From Verrucomicrobiia bacterium (GTDB taxonomy: Bacteria; Verrucomicrobiota; Verrucomicrobiia; Limisphaerales; UBA9464), in the NCBI GenBank assembly GCA_019634635.1, contig JAHCBB010000010.1:62001-126000 (forward strand): a DNA stretch of 64,000 bases. The letters are read 5' to 3'. A program made the position numbers and the translations under genes. This document shows positions 7,811 through 16,159 of this stretch, in pieces (positions within the stretch are counted from its first letter, which is position 1; each line of letters starts with the position of its first letter). The notes under the pieces are model-generated. The model worked only from the letters and a program-made list of their open reading frames with translations. It was not told the DNA's origin and searched no databases.

Positions 7811-9490
7811 ATGACCCAAATCAGTCGGCTCACCATGGGGCTGTGTTCGGCGGCGGCTTTAGGCCTGTCCGCGCACGCCCAGGTTTATTTCACCGAGGAC
7901 TTCGAGGCCGGGGACACCGCGGTTCATGAGTCCCGGGGCTGGGTGTTTGACAAGAACGAGACGGCCCTGGAGACGGGGACGGACTTCGGGATTGCGACGG
8001 CACCGTTTGGCCCGGAGAACTTCCCCTCGGGAAGCGTTCCGGGATCGAGCAACAACGACCCGGTGACCGGAGAGCGGATCGTGCATCCGCCGACGGTGCG
8101 TGGGACGGCCTCGACGGGGAACTTCCTGATCTCGGACTCGGACGCGGGTGGCGGGTCGGACGATGTGGGGACGGAGTCGGAGTTCTGGGCGATCACGCCG
8201 GCGTTCAGCACGGTGGGGAGCACGGAGGCGTGGTTCCATGCAGACCTGACGGTGGATAACAACAACAACGGCGAGTGCATCTGGGAGCTGTCGGTGACTG
8301 TGGACGGCGGTGCGACGTGGATTCCGTTTTGGGTGACGGCGGAGCCGCAGCGTCCGTGGCAGGCGTGGCGTCGGGGTGCGTTCAGCGGGAACGACGAGCT
8401 GGACGGTTCGGCGCGGATGGGCGGCTACCCGGTCCTGGGGAGCAAGTCCACGACGCGGACCTGGGACGGGGTTCATGGCCGGGTGCATTTCAAGCTTCCG
8501 GCGGAGGCAAACAACAAGCCGGAGGTGAAGATCCGCTTCCTGCTGCATGAGGCCGGAGATGCGTGGTACTTGGCAGCGGACAACCTGCTGGTGGACAACA
8601 ATCCCCCGCCGATGGGCAGCCAGACGGTGCTGAACGAGGGTTTTGAGGGTGGGATTCCGGTGACATGGAAGAAGACCTCGACGTACGACCAGGGTTGGTC
8701 CACGGAGCCATTGAAGGATGAAAACGGCGACTGGCTGCGGTTGGCCGGCGGGGTGCCGATTCATGTGGACCTGCTGCGGGAGGCGGAGAAGCGCCGGACG
8801 GTGGACGGAGCGGAGCTGCCTGCGGACGCGCTGCTGAAGTGGGATACGGCTAGCTTTGAGGCGTATCCGGAGCTGACACCGATCAACCCGAACGGGGCGA
8901 CGGACGGCCGGTGGATCCTGATGCTGGCCGGCGGGAACTACGCGATGCGGCAAGAGGCGACTTACGAGGACGAAGAATCGTTCTTGGAGACGCCGGTGCT
9001 GGACCTGAGTCAGGCCAAGGATGTGTACCTGGACTTCCTGTCGGAGGTGCTGATCTATGGCGGATCGGCGAACGCGGAGGTGTTTGTGAGCGTGGACGGC
9101 GGGACGAGCTTCACGCGGATCTTCACCTATCGCGGAGCGCTGATGGACCTCGGGGAGGCCCCCTACTTCACCCATCACTACATTCCGGTGCCGGAAGCGG
9201 CCGGGAGGAACAACGTGGTGTTCCGCTTCGCCTCGACGGGCGCGGATACCGACCAGTATCGCGGCTTCTGGGCCATTGACGATGTCCGCGTCACCATCAA
9301 TCCCGAGGGCGTCGTCGCCCCGCCGGCCGTCGGCATCTCCCTGTCCGGAAACAACGTGATCCTCACCTTCGAAGGCACCTTGGAGCAGGGCGACGGCTTG
9401 AACGGTCCGTGGACGCCGGTGACCGGGGCCAGCCCGCTGACGATCGAGGCGACTTCGCCGACGCCGAAGTACTACCGGTCGGTTCGGTAA
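7811..9490 (+). CDS. Large secreted protein with two related beta-rich modules
   Basis: 559 aa. A signal peptide ends after about residue 24 (AAALGLSAHAQ). The mature part has two similar modules. The first starts VYFTEDFEAGD and the second starts LNEGFEGGIPVTWKK near residue 275. Each contains long stretches rich in Gly, Asp, Thr and aromatic residues and ends in a WAITPAF or FWAIDDVRV type strand, as in secreted adhesin-like or MAM/concanavalin-like domains. The last 60 residues (NNVILTFEGTLEQGDGLNGP through YYRSVR) form a small beta domain that closes many verrucomicrobial secreted proteins. No catalytic motif is visible. A strong terminator follows 26 bases after the stop, so it is probably transcribed alone. 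Role unknown, likely cell surface or extracellular. Confidence 0.7.
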   Translation: MTQISRLTMGLCSAAALGLSAHAQVYFTEDFEAGDTAVHESRGWVFDKNETALETGTDFGIATAPFGPENFPSGSVPGSSNNDPVTGERIVHPPTVRGTASTGNFLISDSDAGGGSDDVGTESEFWAITPAFSTVGSTEAWFHADLTVDNNNNGECIWELSVTVDGGATWIPFWVTAEPQRPWQAWRRGAFSGNDELDGSARMGGYPVLGSKSTTRTWDGVHGRVHFKLPAEANNKPEVKIRFLLHEAGDAWYLAADNLLVDNNPPPMGSQTVLNEGFEGGIPVTWKKTSTYDQGWSTEPLKDENGDWLRLAGGVPIHVDLLREAEKRRTVDGAELPADALLKWDTASFEAYPELTPINPNGATDGRWILMLAGGNYAMRQEATYEDEESFLETPVLDLSQAKDVYLDFLSEVLIYGGSANAEVFVSVDGGTSFTRIFTYRGALMDLGEAPYFTHHYIPVPEAAGRNNVVFRFASTGADTDQYRGFWAIDDVRVTINPEGVVAPPAVGISLSGNNVILTFEGTLEQGDGLNGPWTPVTGASPLTIEATSPTPKYYRSVR

Positions 9491-9516
9491 TCGTAATTTC
9501 GTTCCTCTATGACACG

Positions 9517-9549
9517 GCGAGGCCGGGCGATGCCCGGCCTCGCTTTTTT
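9517..9549 (+). terminator. Rho-independent terminator
   Basis: A perfect 12-base inverted repeat (9517-9528 against 9532-9543, arm GCGAGGCCGGGC) with a 3-base loop GAT, followed at once by six T (9544-9549). It sits 26 bases after the stop of the secreted-protein gene on the same strand and is the clearest intrinsic terminator in the window. Confidence 0.95.
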
Positions 9550-9770
9550 ATGTCACCTCGACCACCTCAGCCGCCGATGGTTGGCCACGGGCCATGCGCT
9601 TGTCGTCTGGGTGCCGTGTCCCCGCGCCGATGGAGTGTCGGACGGGCTTTCCTGAGGAATCGTCGTCGGGTCCGGCGTGACCATCGGCGTTGGTCCACTG
9701 CACCCTGATCTTCGCGTAGATCGTCATCCGAATTGCTGGTCTGCGGGGGAATCCCTACCCTTTGACAGCT

Positions 9771-10013
9771 ATGTCAGCGGCAGCACCCACGGATCCCATC
9801 GTCAATCTCGAGGAGATTCCGGGAAAAATCGTGGGTCGCCGTCGTCCGCCGACTGACGCATTGGCCTTGGGCGGATCCCAGCGCGTGGAGAATGCGCGGG
9901 CCTGGAAGCAGGCGGTCGGCGGATTGCGCGTGCCGCGGGGTGTGTACCGTTTTCGCACCCACGAGGAGGCGGATGCCTGGCTATGGCAGAAGCTGACCCA
10001 ACCCCGCCGCTAA
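9771..10013 (+). CDS. Small protein of unknown function, upstream partner of a nucleotidyltransferase
   Basis: 80 aa from the ATG at 9771 (an in-frame TTG at 9762 is an alternative). It is small and basic, beginning with an acidic stretch IVNLEEIPGKIVGRRRPPTD and ending GVYRFRTHEEADAWLWQKL. I do not recognise a named domain. The tail with HEEADAW is of the kind seen in short proteins encoded just before nucleotidyltransferase genes. Its last 31 bases overlap the next gene in another frame, so the two are translationally linked. The size, basic nature and position are compatible with an antitoxin or a DNA-binding partner, but this is inference only. Confidence 0.6.
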   Translation: MSAAAPTDPIVNLEEIPGKIVGRRRPPTDALALGGSQRVENARAWKQAVGGLRVPRGVYRFRTHEEADAWLWQKLTQPRR

Positions 10014-10582
10014 GGCCACCGGAATGTCGGGAGCCGACCCTGGAGGACCTGGTCAACCTGTGTCGCGCTTTGAACGCGGCCGGAGCCCTCTACGTTGTGA
10101 TCGGTGGATTCGCCATTCGCGCCGCGGGTTTTCCCCGCAACACGATGGATGTAGACCTGTTGATCGAGACGGGCCCGGTCAACGAGGCCCGGGTCATTGA
10201 GGGATTGCTGAGCCTTCCCGACCAGGCTGCGCGGGAGCTGCGGCCCGGGGAGGTCGGGGAATACGGGGTCGTCAGGGTGGGGGACGAGTTTCTGGTGGAC
10301 CTCATGCGCAGCGGTTGCGGGGTGGACTATGCCGCGGCGGCTCCAACGGCGGTGGTGGTGGAGCTGGATGGCGTCCCGATTCCCTTTGCTTCCCCCCAGA
10401 CGCTTTGGCGGATGAAGCAGACTGTGCGCGCCCGGGACATTCCAGACCGGCTCTTCCTCCAGCAGTGGCACCAGGCCCGTGGCATTCCGTTGGATCCTCC
10501 ACTGGAACAGGAGCGTTCGCCGCCGGGGAACGCCGCCGTGATCCGTGCCTGGCAGGGATTCAAGTCGAGGTGGTTCCGATGA
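9983..10582 (+). CDS. Nucleotidyltransferase-fold protein (MNT/AbiEii-like)
   Basis: 199 aa. The N-terminal third shows the core of a minimal nucleotidyltransferase: YVVIGGFAIRAAGF (GG loop and helix) followed by NTMDVDLLIE, where Asp-x-Asp would bind metal. A third acidic position may lie in FLVDLMRSGCGVDY. The fold is shared by MNT antitoxins, AbiEii toxins and aminoglycoside nucleotidyltransferases. The start overlaps the small upstream gene by 31 bases and the stop overlaps the next gene by four bases (ATGA), so the three form one translationally coupled unit. The true substrate is unknown. A toxin-antitoxin or nucleotide-modification role is possible but unproven. Confidence 0.75.
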   Translation: MAEADPTPPLRPPECREPTLEDLVNLCRALNAAGALYVVIGGFAIRAAGFPRNTMDVDLLIETGPVNEARVIEGLLSLPDQAARELRPGEVGEYGVVRVGDEFLVDLMRSGCGVDYAAAAPTAVVVELDGVPIPFASPQTLWRMKQTVRARDIPDRLFLQQWHQARGIPLDPPLEQERSPPGNAAVIRAWQGFKSRWFR

Positions 10583-11211
10583 AGCGCCGATCCTTCTGGC
10601 TCATGGTCCTCCTTGGCGGCGCGGCTCTCGTCGGGGTGATGGTGCTGCGCCCCACCGCGCCGCGACTCACCAACTTCCCTCCGAGCGCCACGGGCCCCTG
10701 GGTGGCCTTTGGGGACAGTCTTACCGAGGGGCATGGGGCGGAACCGGGGGGGGACTATCCGTCCCAGTTGTCCCGCCGGCTGGGCATACCCATCGTCAAC
10801 CTCGGGCGCGGCGGCGTGACCACCGGGGAGGGGTTGGCGCGGGTGGACGAGGTCGTCGCTCTGAGGCCGCGGGTGGTGCTGCTGTGCCTGGGCGGCAATG
10901 ACGTCCTCCGACAGCAGTCCTCGGCCGAAATGATGTCCAATCTGGATGCCATCATTGAGCGCCTCCATCACGGGGGATCCTTCGTGGTGCTCCTGGGCAT
11001 CCGTAGTGCGTCCCTTCGGGATCGGAATCAGAAGGCGTTTGACCGGCTGGCCCGGGACCGTCAGGTCCTCCTTGTGCCCGATCTGCTGGACGGAGTGATG
11101 TTTCGTCCGGAGCTGATGGCGGATCCGATCCATCCCAACGAGCGCGGCTATGCGAAGATCGCGGAGCGGGTGGAGCAGCGGTTGGCCCCCTGGCTCCCCA
11201 AACTCCGGTGA
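10579..11211 (+). CDS. SGNH/GDSL-family esterase, membrane anchored (TesA-like)
   Basis: 210 aa from the ATG at 10579, which overlaps the preceding stop by four bases. Residues about 4-22 (SFWLMVLLGGAALVGVMVL) form an uncleaved signal anchor or signal peptide. The SGNH blocks follow in order: block I WVAFGDSLTEG (nucleophile Ser), block II Gly in NLGRGGVTTGEG, block III GGND (Asn of the oxyanion hole), and block V DPIHPNERG (catalytic Asp and His). This order and length match TesA-type arylesterases and lysophospholipases, which hydrolyse acyl esters in the periplasm. A second family member lies at the right edge of the window. The substrate is not predictable. Confidence 0.9.
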   Translation: MKRRSFWLMVLLGGAALVGVMVLRPTAPRLTNFPPSATGPWVAFGDSLTEGHGAEPGGDYPSQLSRRLGIPIVNLGRGGVTTGEGLARVDEVVALRPRVVLLCLGGNDVLRQQSSAEMMSNLDAIIERLHHGGSFVVLLGIRSASLRDRNQKAFDRLARDRQVLLVPDLLDGVMFRPELMADPIHPNERGYAKIAERVEQRLAPWLPKLR

Positions 11212-11475
11212 GGGGCCGGACCGAGGAGGGACAGGAGGCAGGAGGGACAAGCGAGGGGTAGGGTCGCGTTCCACCCGTGACCCTGATCCATTCCGCCGCG
11301 CCCGTGAACGAGTGTTGGGGAACGTGGGAAGCACTGCCACCCCGGTGCTTCCCGCGATCCCCGCGACGACTCCATGCGTCCTTCGGAGGAAGTTTGGGAC
11401 GCGCAGGAGCCCATCCCCACCCATCGGAAACGCCCCGCAACCTGGAGGCGATCCCGGCTGTGGAGATTGTTCCCG

Positions 11476-13110
11476 ATGTGGGACGGCGATAGGGTCGCGT
11501 CCGTGAGTTCGCAATCTGCCGATGGCATCGTGTACCTGGTGGGCGCAGGGCCCGGAGATCCGGGGTTGCTGACGTGCCGCGGGGCCGAACTCCTGGGGCG
11601 GGCTTCGGTGGTGGTGTACGACGCCCTCGTCAATGCCGACCTGCTCCGCCTCGCGCCGGCATCCGCAGAGCGCATCTACGCCGGCAAACGATCCCGCGAC
11701 CACGCCGTTCCGCAGGCGGACTTGAACCGGTTGCTCGTGGATCGGGCACGCGCCGGCGGGGTGGTCGTCCGGTTGAAAGGTGGTGACCCCTATACCTTTG
11801 GGCGGGGTGCCGAGGAGGCGGCGGAACTTGCCGCAGCGGGCGTTGCGTTTGAGGTGGTCCCGGGAATCTCCTCCGTGACGGCCGCGCCGAACTATGCGGG
11901 GATTCCCCTGACTCATCGCGAGCATTGCTCCAGCTTTCACGTTTTCACCGGGCACGAAGACCCCGGCAAGCCCGAGTCCCGGCTGGATTGGGGCCAGATC
12001 GCGCAGCTCAACGGCACGCGGGTGATCCTGATGGGGATCGAGCGCCTGGGTGACATCACCGCAGGGCTGCTGACGCATGGCGCGGCCGCGGGCACCCCGG
12101 TGGCCCTGGTGCGCTGGGGGACCACCGGACGTCAGGAGACCCTGGTCGGCACCCTGGCGGATATCGCCGCCCGCGCGGCGACGGCGGGGTTCGCCGCGCC
12201 GGCGGTGATCGTGATCGGCGACGTGGTGACGCTTCGTGGCACGCTGGACTGGTTCGAGCGCCGGCCCCTGTTTGGACAACGGATCGTGGTGACCCGGACC
12301 CGCGAGCAGGCCAGCGACCTGCGACGGCAGCTGGCCGAGCTCGGTGCGGAGGTTCTGGAGATCCCCACGATCCGCATTGAGCCGCCTGAAGCGCTCGGAC
12401 CGTTGGTCGAGGCGATTGCCGGGCTCGGGGAATACAATTGGCTGGTGTTCACCAGTCCCAACGGGGTCACCGCCTTTTTCGACTATTTCTTCAAGGCCTA
12501 CGACGACGTCCGGGCGCTCGGCATGGCCCGCATCGCGGCGGTGGGCCCGGCGACGGCCGCGCGGCTCAGGGAGCTGCACCTGGCGGTGGACGCGATGCCC
12601 CAGGAATACGTGGCCTCGCGTGTGGCCGCGGCCATTGGGGAGAAGGAGAGCATCGAGAACCTGCGCATTCTTTGCCTGCGCGCCGAGGTGGCCAATCCAG
12701 ATCTCGTCGCCCGCCTCGAGGAGGCAGGCGGCATTGTGGATGACGTCGCGTGCTACCGGACCGTGCCGGAAACTGCGGACGCCAATGGTGCGGTCGCCCG
12801 CTTCGAGGAGGACGGTGCGGATTGGATCACCTTCACCAGCGCCTCGACGGTGGAGAATTTCCACGCGCGCTTTGATCTGCCTGCTGTCTGCGCCAGGCGA
12901 CCCGGCCTGAGACTGGCGTCCATCGGACCTGAAACCACGAGAGCGGTGACGGCGCTGGGCCTGCAGCCGGCGGTCGAGGCGCGTCCGCACAACCTTGCCG
13001 GCCTGATCCAGGGGCTGCGCAGCGCGGTGCGTCGCTCCCGGCTGGCGGCTTCAAAGTCCGGGAAGGCGCATGCCGAGCCGAAGCCAGAGGGGCATGGTGA
13101 GGAAGCCTAG
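11476..13110 (+). CDS. cobA-hemD: Fused uroporphyrinogen-III C-methyltransferase / uroporphyrinogen-III synthase
   Basis: 544 aa from the ATG at 11476, which has a GGAG 10 bases before it; a GTG at 11503 is an alternative. Residues about 20-260 are an S-adenosylmethionine-dependent uroporphyrinogen-III methyltransferase: VYLVGAGPGDPGLLTCRG, VVVYDALV, RLKGGDPYTFGRGAEE and GIPLTHRE. Residues about 270-530 are HemD, starting LFGQRIVVTRTREQASDL and including NWLVFTSPNGVTAFF. HemD closes the linear tetrapyrrole to uroporphyrinogen III and CobA methylates it towards precorrin-2 and siroheme, so one chain feeds heme and siroheme/cobalamin. The last 20 codons are a hydrophilic tail read through the end of the opposing AEC gene, giving a 60-base convergent overlap. 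Confidence 0.93.
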   Translation: MWDGDRVASVSSQSADGIVYLVGAGPGDPGLLTCRGAELLGRASVVVYDALVNADLLRLAPASAERIYAGKRSRDHAVPQADLNRLLVDRARAGGVVVRLKGGDPYTFGRGAEEAAELAAAGVAFEVVPGISSVTAAPNYAGIPLTHREHCSSFHVFTGHEDPGKPESRLDWGQIAQLNGTRVILMGIERLGDITAGLLTHGAAAGTPVALVRWGTTGRQETLVGTLADIAARAATAGFAAPAVIVIGDVVTLRGTLDWFERRPLFGQRIVVTRTREQASDLRRQLAELGAEVLEIPTIRIEPPEALGPLVEAIAGLGEYNWLVFTSPNGVTAFFDYFFKAYDDVRALGMARIAAVGPATAARLRELHLAVDAMPQEYVASRVAAAIGEKESIENLRILCLRAEVANPDLVARLEEAGGIVDDVACYRTVPETADANGAVARFEEDGADWITFTSASTVENFHARFDLPAVCARRPGLRLASIGPETTRAVTALGLQPAVEARPHNLAGLIQGLRSAVRRSRLAASKSGKAHAEPKPEGHGEEA

Positions 13111-14028
13111 GAGGCTGGTGGCGATGACCACGCGGACGGCTGTGGGCGGGTCTCCGGCGTAGTGGCGGGCGAGGACGATGGGAAACACCGCCGCGGGCAT
13201 GGCCGCCTGCACGACGAGGACCTGTTTCAACTCGCGCGACGGCACCAGCCACGCCACGACCAGCAGGATGGCGGGCAGCACTCCGAGTCGAAGCACCGCC
13301 GCCCAGGCGGCCATTCGCCCCCCGATGTGGCGCCGGAGATCCGCTGCGGAGTCCGACATGGTGGCGCCGATGAGCACGATGCCCAGCGGGAATGCGCAGA
13401 CCCCGAGCATGGACGCGGTCTTGCGGAGGAAGCCAGGCAGGTAGCGGTCACCCCCCAGGGCGTTCAGGGCCAGGGCAAGCACGATGGCGATCAGTGGAGG
13501 ACTGACCAGCCGGCGCCACTCGCGGAGCGTCCCATGGCCGAGGGCCACCAGGCAGACGGTCCAGAGACCGATGTCCACACCCAGGTTGTGCACGAAAAGC
13601 ACGCCGGCGGTGTCCCCGGGAAACAGGCTCAGGATGAGGGGCAGCGGCACGTAGCCGTAGTTCTGAATTCCGGTGGTCGCGGCAAACGTTCGCTGCTCCC
13701 GGTCGGAGACCAGGCCGGTCCGGCGGCGCACGAGCCATGCCAGTCCGACACCGCCCGCGACCTCGGCGAAGCCGAGCAATGGTGCCAGCACGAGGTTTTC
13801 GGGCCGGCGCAGCGCGGCGTTGCCCAGCACGACGTCGAGGATCAGCGCCGGGGTGAGCACGTTGACGACCACGCGCATCAGGCTGGCGTCGGCCTCCGGG
13901 GTGAGCCACTCGGCCCGTCGGAGCGCCACCCCGGTCGCCACGAGGCAGAAGACGGGCAGGACGGCGGTGAGGACGGTGAGCAGTTCGTTCACTCGAGGGA
14001 CCGCGGAGCGGTGACCGCGACGGGTCAC
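13051..14028 (-). CDS. AEC family transporter (auxin efflux carrier-like permease)
   Basis: 325 aa with about ten hydrophobic segments in two halves, as in the AEC/bile-acid-transporter-like permeases. Landmarks: LPVFCLVATGVALRR, MRVVVNVLTPALILDVVLG, the central FAATTGIQNYGYVPLPLIL (family signature before the domain break), SMLGVCAFPLGIVLIGATM, and QAAMPAAVFPIVLARHYAG in the second half. These carriers export organic anions in the inner membrane. The substrate is unknown. A GTG at 13992 (VNELLTVLTAVLPVF) is a plausible shorter start. Its 3' end overlaps the CobA-HemD gene by 60 bases in convergent orientation, and it lies 91 bases after the unknown gene at 14120-14680 on the same strand. Confidence 0.88.
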   Translation of the reverse strand: MTRRGHRSAVPRVNELLTVLTAVLPVFCLVATGVALRRAEWLTPEADASLMRVVVNVLTPALILDVVLGNAALRRPENLVLAPLLGFAEVAGGVGLAWLVRRRTGLVSDREQRTFAATTGIQNYGYVPLPLILSLFPGDTAGVLFVHNLGVDIGLWTVCLVALGHGTLREWRRLVSPPLIAIVLALALNALGGDRYLPGFLRKTASMLGVCAFPLGIVLIGATMSDSAADLRRHIGGRMAAWAAVLRLGVLPAILLVVAWLVPSRELKQVLVVQAAMPAAVFPIVLARHYAGDPPTAVRVVIATSLLGFLTMPLWLRLGMRLPGL

Positions 14029-14119
14029 GCATCCGACCGGGTCCCATTACCCCCGACACCGGACCCCGGCAAGGACCGGCGTCGTTGTTCCGGCGCCGCG
14101 ATCGCCGCAGTGGCGGCTC

Positions 14120-14680
14120 TCAGACGGCGGACAGGTGCCGGACCAGTTCCTCGAATTCCGCCTGCTGGACCCCGCGCAACCACCGGACCGCAGGCGCATC
14201 GTCCGGACTGCGCTGCTCGCGTTCGCAGAGGTCCACGAAGGCAAACGGATCAAACGCCCCGGGAAGGGTCAGTTCACGGACGAGGGAGGGGCTCTCGGGC
14301 GCGTCGGGCGTCGCGGAGATGCGGCGTCCGAGGGACAGGTACACCGGATGCCCCTCCACGCGACGGAACCAATATTTGGCGTTCCAATAGTCCGGTTCCC
14401 TCCGGTGCAGCATGGCGTGGATCAACGCGCCGTCGCCATCGGACAGATCCTGGACGAGGTCGTGTGCCGGGTCGTGCTGATCGTGGTAGAGCAGGGCCGT
14501 GGCCCGGAGCCGGAGCGCGGCGTCGGCCGGCAGTTCGTGGTCCGCGACGAAGCGGTCCAGCCGCGACTCGATTTCGCGGCGTTCGAGGACGCCGGGGCGG
14601 GGGCCGGGGCCCAGTTGAGGGGGCTCGGGGGTGGACACCATCTGCCAGAAGGCGGCGCACAGGGGAACCGTAATGACCAT
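14120..14680 (-). CDS. Conserved hypothetical protein
   Basis: 186 aa, soluble, without signal peptide or membrane segment. I do not recognise a named function. Striking positions are a His-rich middle (YHDQHDPAHDLVQDL), followed by GALIHAMLHRREPDYWNAKY and WFRRVEGHPVY. Several His, Asp and Glu close together could bind a metal, but this is only a guess. It is divergent from the dihydrolipoamide dehydrogenase-like gene (shared upstream region 14681-14767) and upstream of the AEC transporter, with which it could be co-transcribed. Confidence 0.7.
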   Translation of the reverse strand: MVITVPLCAAFWQMVSTPEPPQLGPGPRPGVLERREIESRLDRFVADHELPADAALRLRATALLYHDQHDPAHDLVQDLSDGDGALIHAMLHRREPDYWNAKYWFRRVEGHPVYLSLGRRISATPDAPESPSLVRELTLPGAFDPFAFVDLCEREQRSPDDAPAVRWLRGVQQAEFEELVRHLSAV

Positions 14681-14767
14681 AAGTTCGGAGAACGAGAGAC
14701 AGTTGATCAGATGTGGCTGGCGTCAATTCGGGTTCCGCGCGCTTGGGAACCAGCCCGGACCGGCCGG

Positions 14768-16159
14768 ATGCTGCCGCACGTGGAATCCCTTCAGCATGAC
14801 GTGGTGGTGATCGGCGGCGGCAGCGCCGGTTACGCGGCGGCGCGCACCCTGGCGGATGGGGGGGCAACGGTGGCCGTGGTCGAGGGCGCCGGGGAGGTGG
14901 GCGGGTTGTGCATCCTGCGCGGCTGCATGCCGACGAAGGCCCTGCTGCATGCGGCAGAACTGCGCGAGGGAATCCGGGAGGCGGCCGCCTGGGGCATCAC
15001 GGTGCCGGAGGTCGCGGTGGACGCCGCACAATTGATGGCCCGCAAGGACGCGCTCATCGGGGAGTTCGCCGCTTACAGGCGTCAGCAGCTTGAGGCGGGT
15101 CGGTGGGCGTTCCTTCGCGGGCACGCCCGCTTCCTCGACCCCCATACGCTGGAGGTGACCCCGGACCTTCGGATCTCCGCCGGCCATTTCGTTGTGGCCA
15201 CCGGCTCCGTGATTGCGCCGCCCCCGATCCCGGGGCTTGCCGGGGCGGGGTATCTGGACAGCGACTCGGCCCTTCGGATCCGCGAGATCCCTGGCTCGCT
15301 CATCGTCCTCGGGGGCGGTGCCGTGGCCCTGGAGTTTGCCCAGTTTTTCTCCCGCCTCGGCACTCGGGTCACGGTGTTGCAGCGCAAGGATCAGTTGTTG
15401 CGCGGCACGGATCCGGATGTTGCGCGCGAGCTGGAGTCGGCACTGCGGGACGAGGGTCTGACCGTGCACACGGGCACGCAACTCCAGGAGGTGACCCGTG
15501 TCGGTGGCGGGGTGCGCGCGCGGTTCGAACAGGCGGGAACGGTCCGCGAGGTGGAGGGGGAGGCGGTGTTTCACGGGTTGGGACGCCGTCCGATGACGGA
15601 TCTGAACCTGGAAGCGGCCGGTGTGGCGGTGGAGGACTCGGGGTTGATCCGCACCAATGCCCTGCAGCAGACCACCGCCCCCCACATTTATGCGGCCGGC
15701 GATTGCTGCGGTCCCCACGAGTTTGTGCACCTGGCAGTCCAGCAGGGCGAAGTGGCCGCACGGAACATCCTTGGGGCCCGGCAGCCGATGGACTACCGGC
15801 TGCTCATGAGCGTGGTCTTCACCGAGCCGCAGGTGGCGACGGTGGGCCTTGGGGAGGCGGCGGCGCGGGAGGCTGGTGAGGATCTGCTGGTGGCGACGTA
15901 TCCCTTCAATGACCACGGCAAATCCATGATCCTGGGGGCGCGGCATGGGTTCGTGAAGCTCATCGCACGGCGCCGGACCGGTGAATTGCTCGGCGGCGCC
16001 TGTGTGGGACCCCAGGGCGGCGAGCTGATTCATGAGGTGATGGTGGCGCTGGCGGCACGCATGTCGGCAGGAGCCCTGGCTGCGTTGCCTCACTATCATC
16101 CCACCCTGGCCGAGATCTGGACCTATCCCGCGGAGCAGATCGCGGCGGCGGTGGGGTGA
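14768..16159 (+). CDS. Dihydrolipoamide dehydrogenase/mercuric reductase-family flavoprotein
   Basis: 463 aa from the ATG at 14768. An ATG at 14711 preceded by GAGAG would add 19 residues before the FAD motif and is the alternative. The FAD-binding DVVVIGGGSAGYAAART motif is near the start, then the redox disulfide GGLCILRGCMPTK, a second dinucleotide site (LIVLGGGAVALEFAQFFSRLG), the YAAGDC motif near residue 312, and the dimer-interface active-site signature HYHPTLAEIWTYP at the C-terminus. Together these give a complete pyridine-nucleotide disulfide oxidoreductase of the lipoamide/mercuric/soluble transhydrogenase type. There is no E1 or E2 neighbour, so it is probably not the pyruvate dehydrogenase E3. 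Which dithiol it uses is unknown. Its end overlaps the opposing DUF455 gene by 37 bases. Confidence 0.9.
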   Translation: MLPHVESLQHDVVVIGGGSAGYAAARTLADGGATVAVVEGAGEVGGLCILRGCMPTKALLHAAELREGIREAAAWGITVPEVAVDAAQLMARKDALIGEFAAYRRQQLEAGRWAFLRGHARFLDPHTLEVTPDLRISAGHFVVATGSVIAPPPIPGLAGAGYLDSDSALRIREIPGSLIVLGGGAVALEFAQFFSRLGTRVTVLQRKDQLLRGTDPDVARELESALRDEGLTVHTGTQLQEVTRVGGGVRARFEQAGTVREVEGEAVFHGLGRRPMTDLNLEAAGVAVEDSGLIRTNALQQTTAPHIYAAGDCCGPHEFVHLAVQQGEVAARNILGARQPMDYRLLMSVVFTEPQVATVGLGEAAAREAGEDLLVATYPFNDHGKSMILGARHGFVKLIARRRTGELLGGACVGPQGGELIHEVMVALAARMSAGALAALPHYHPTLAEIWTYPAEQIAAAVG

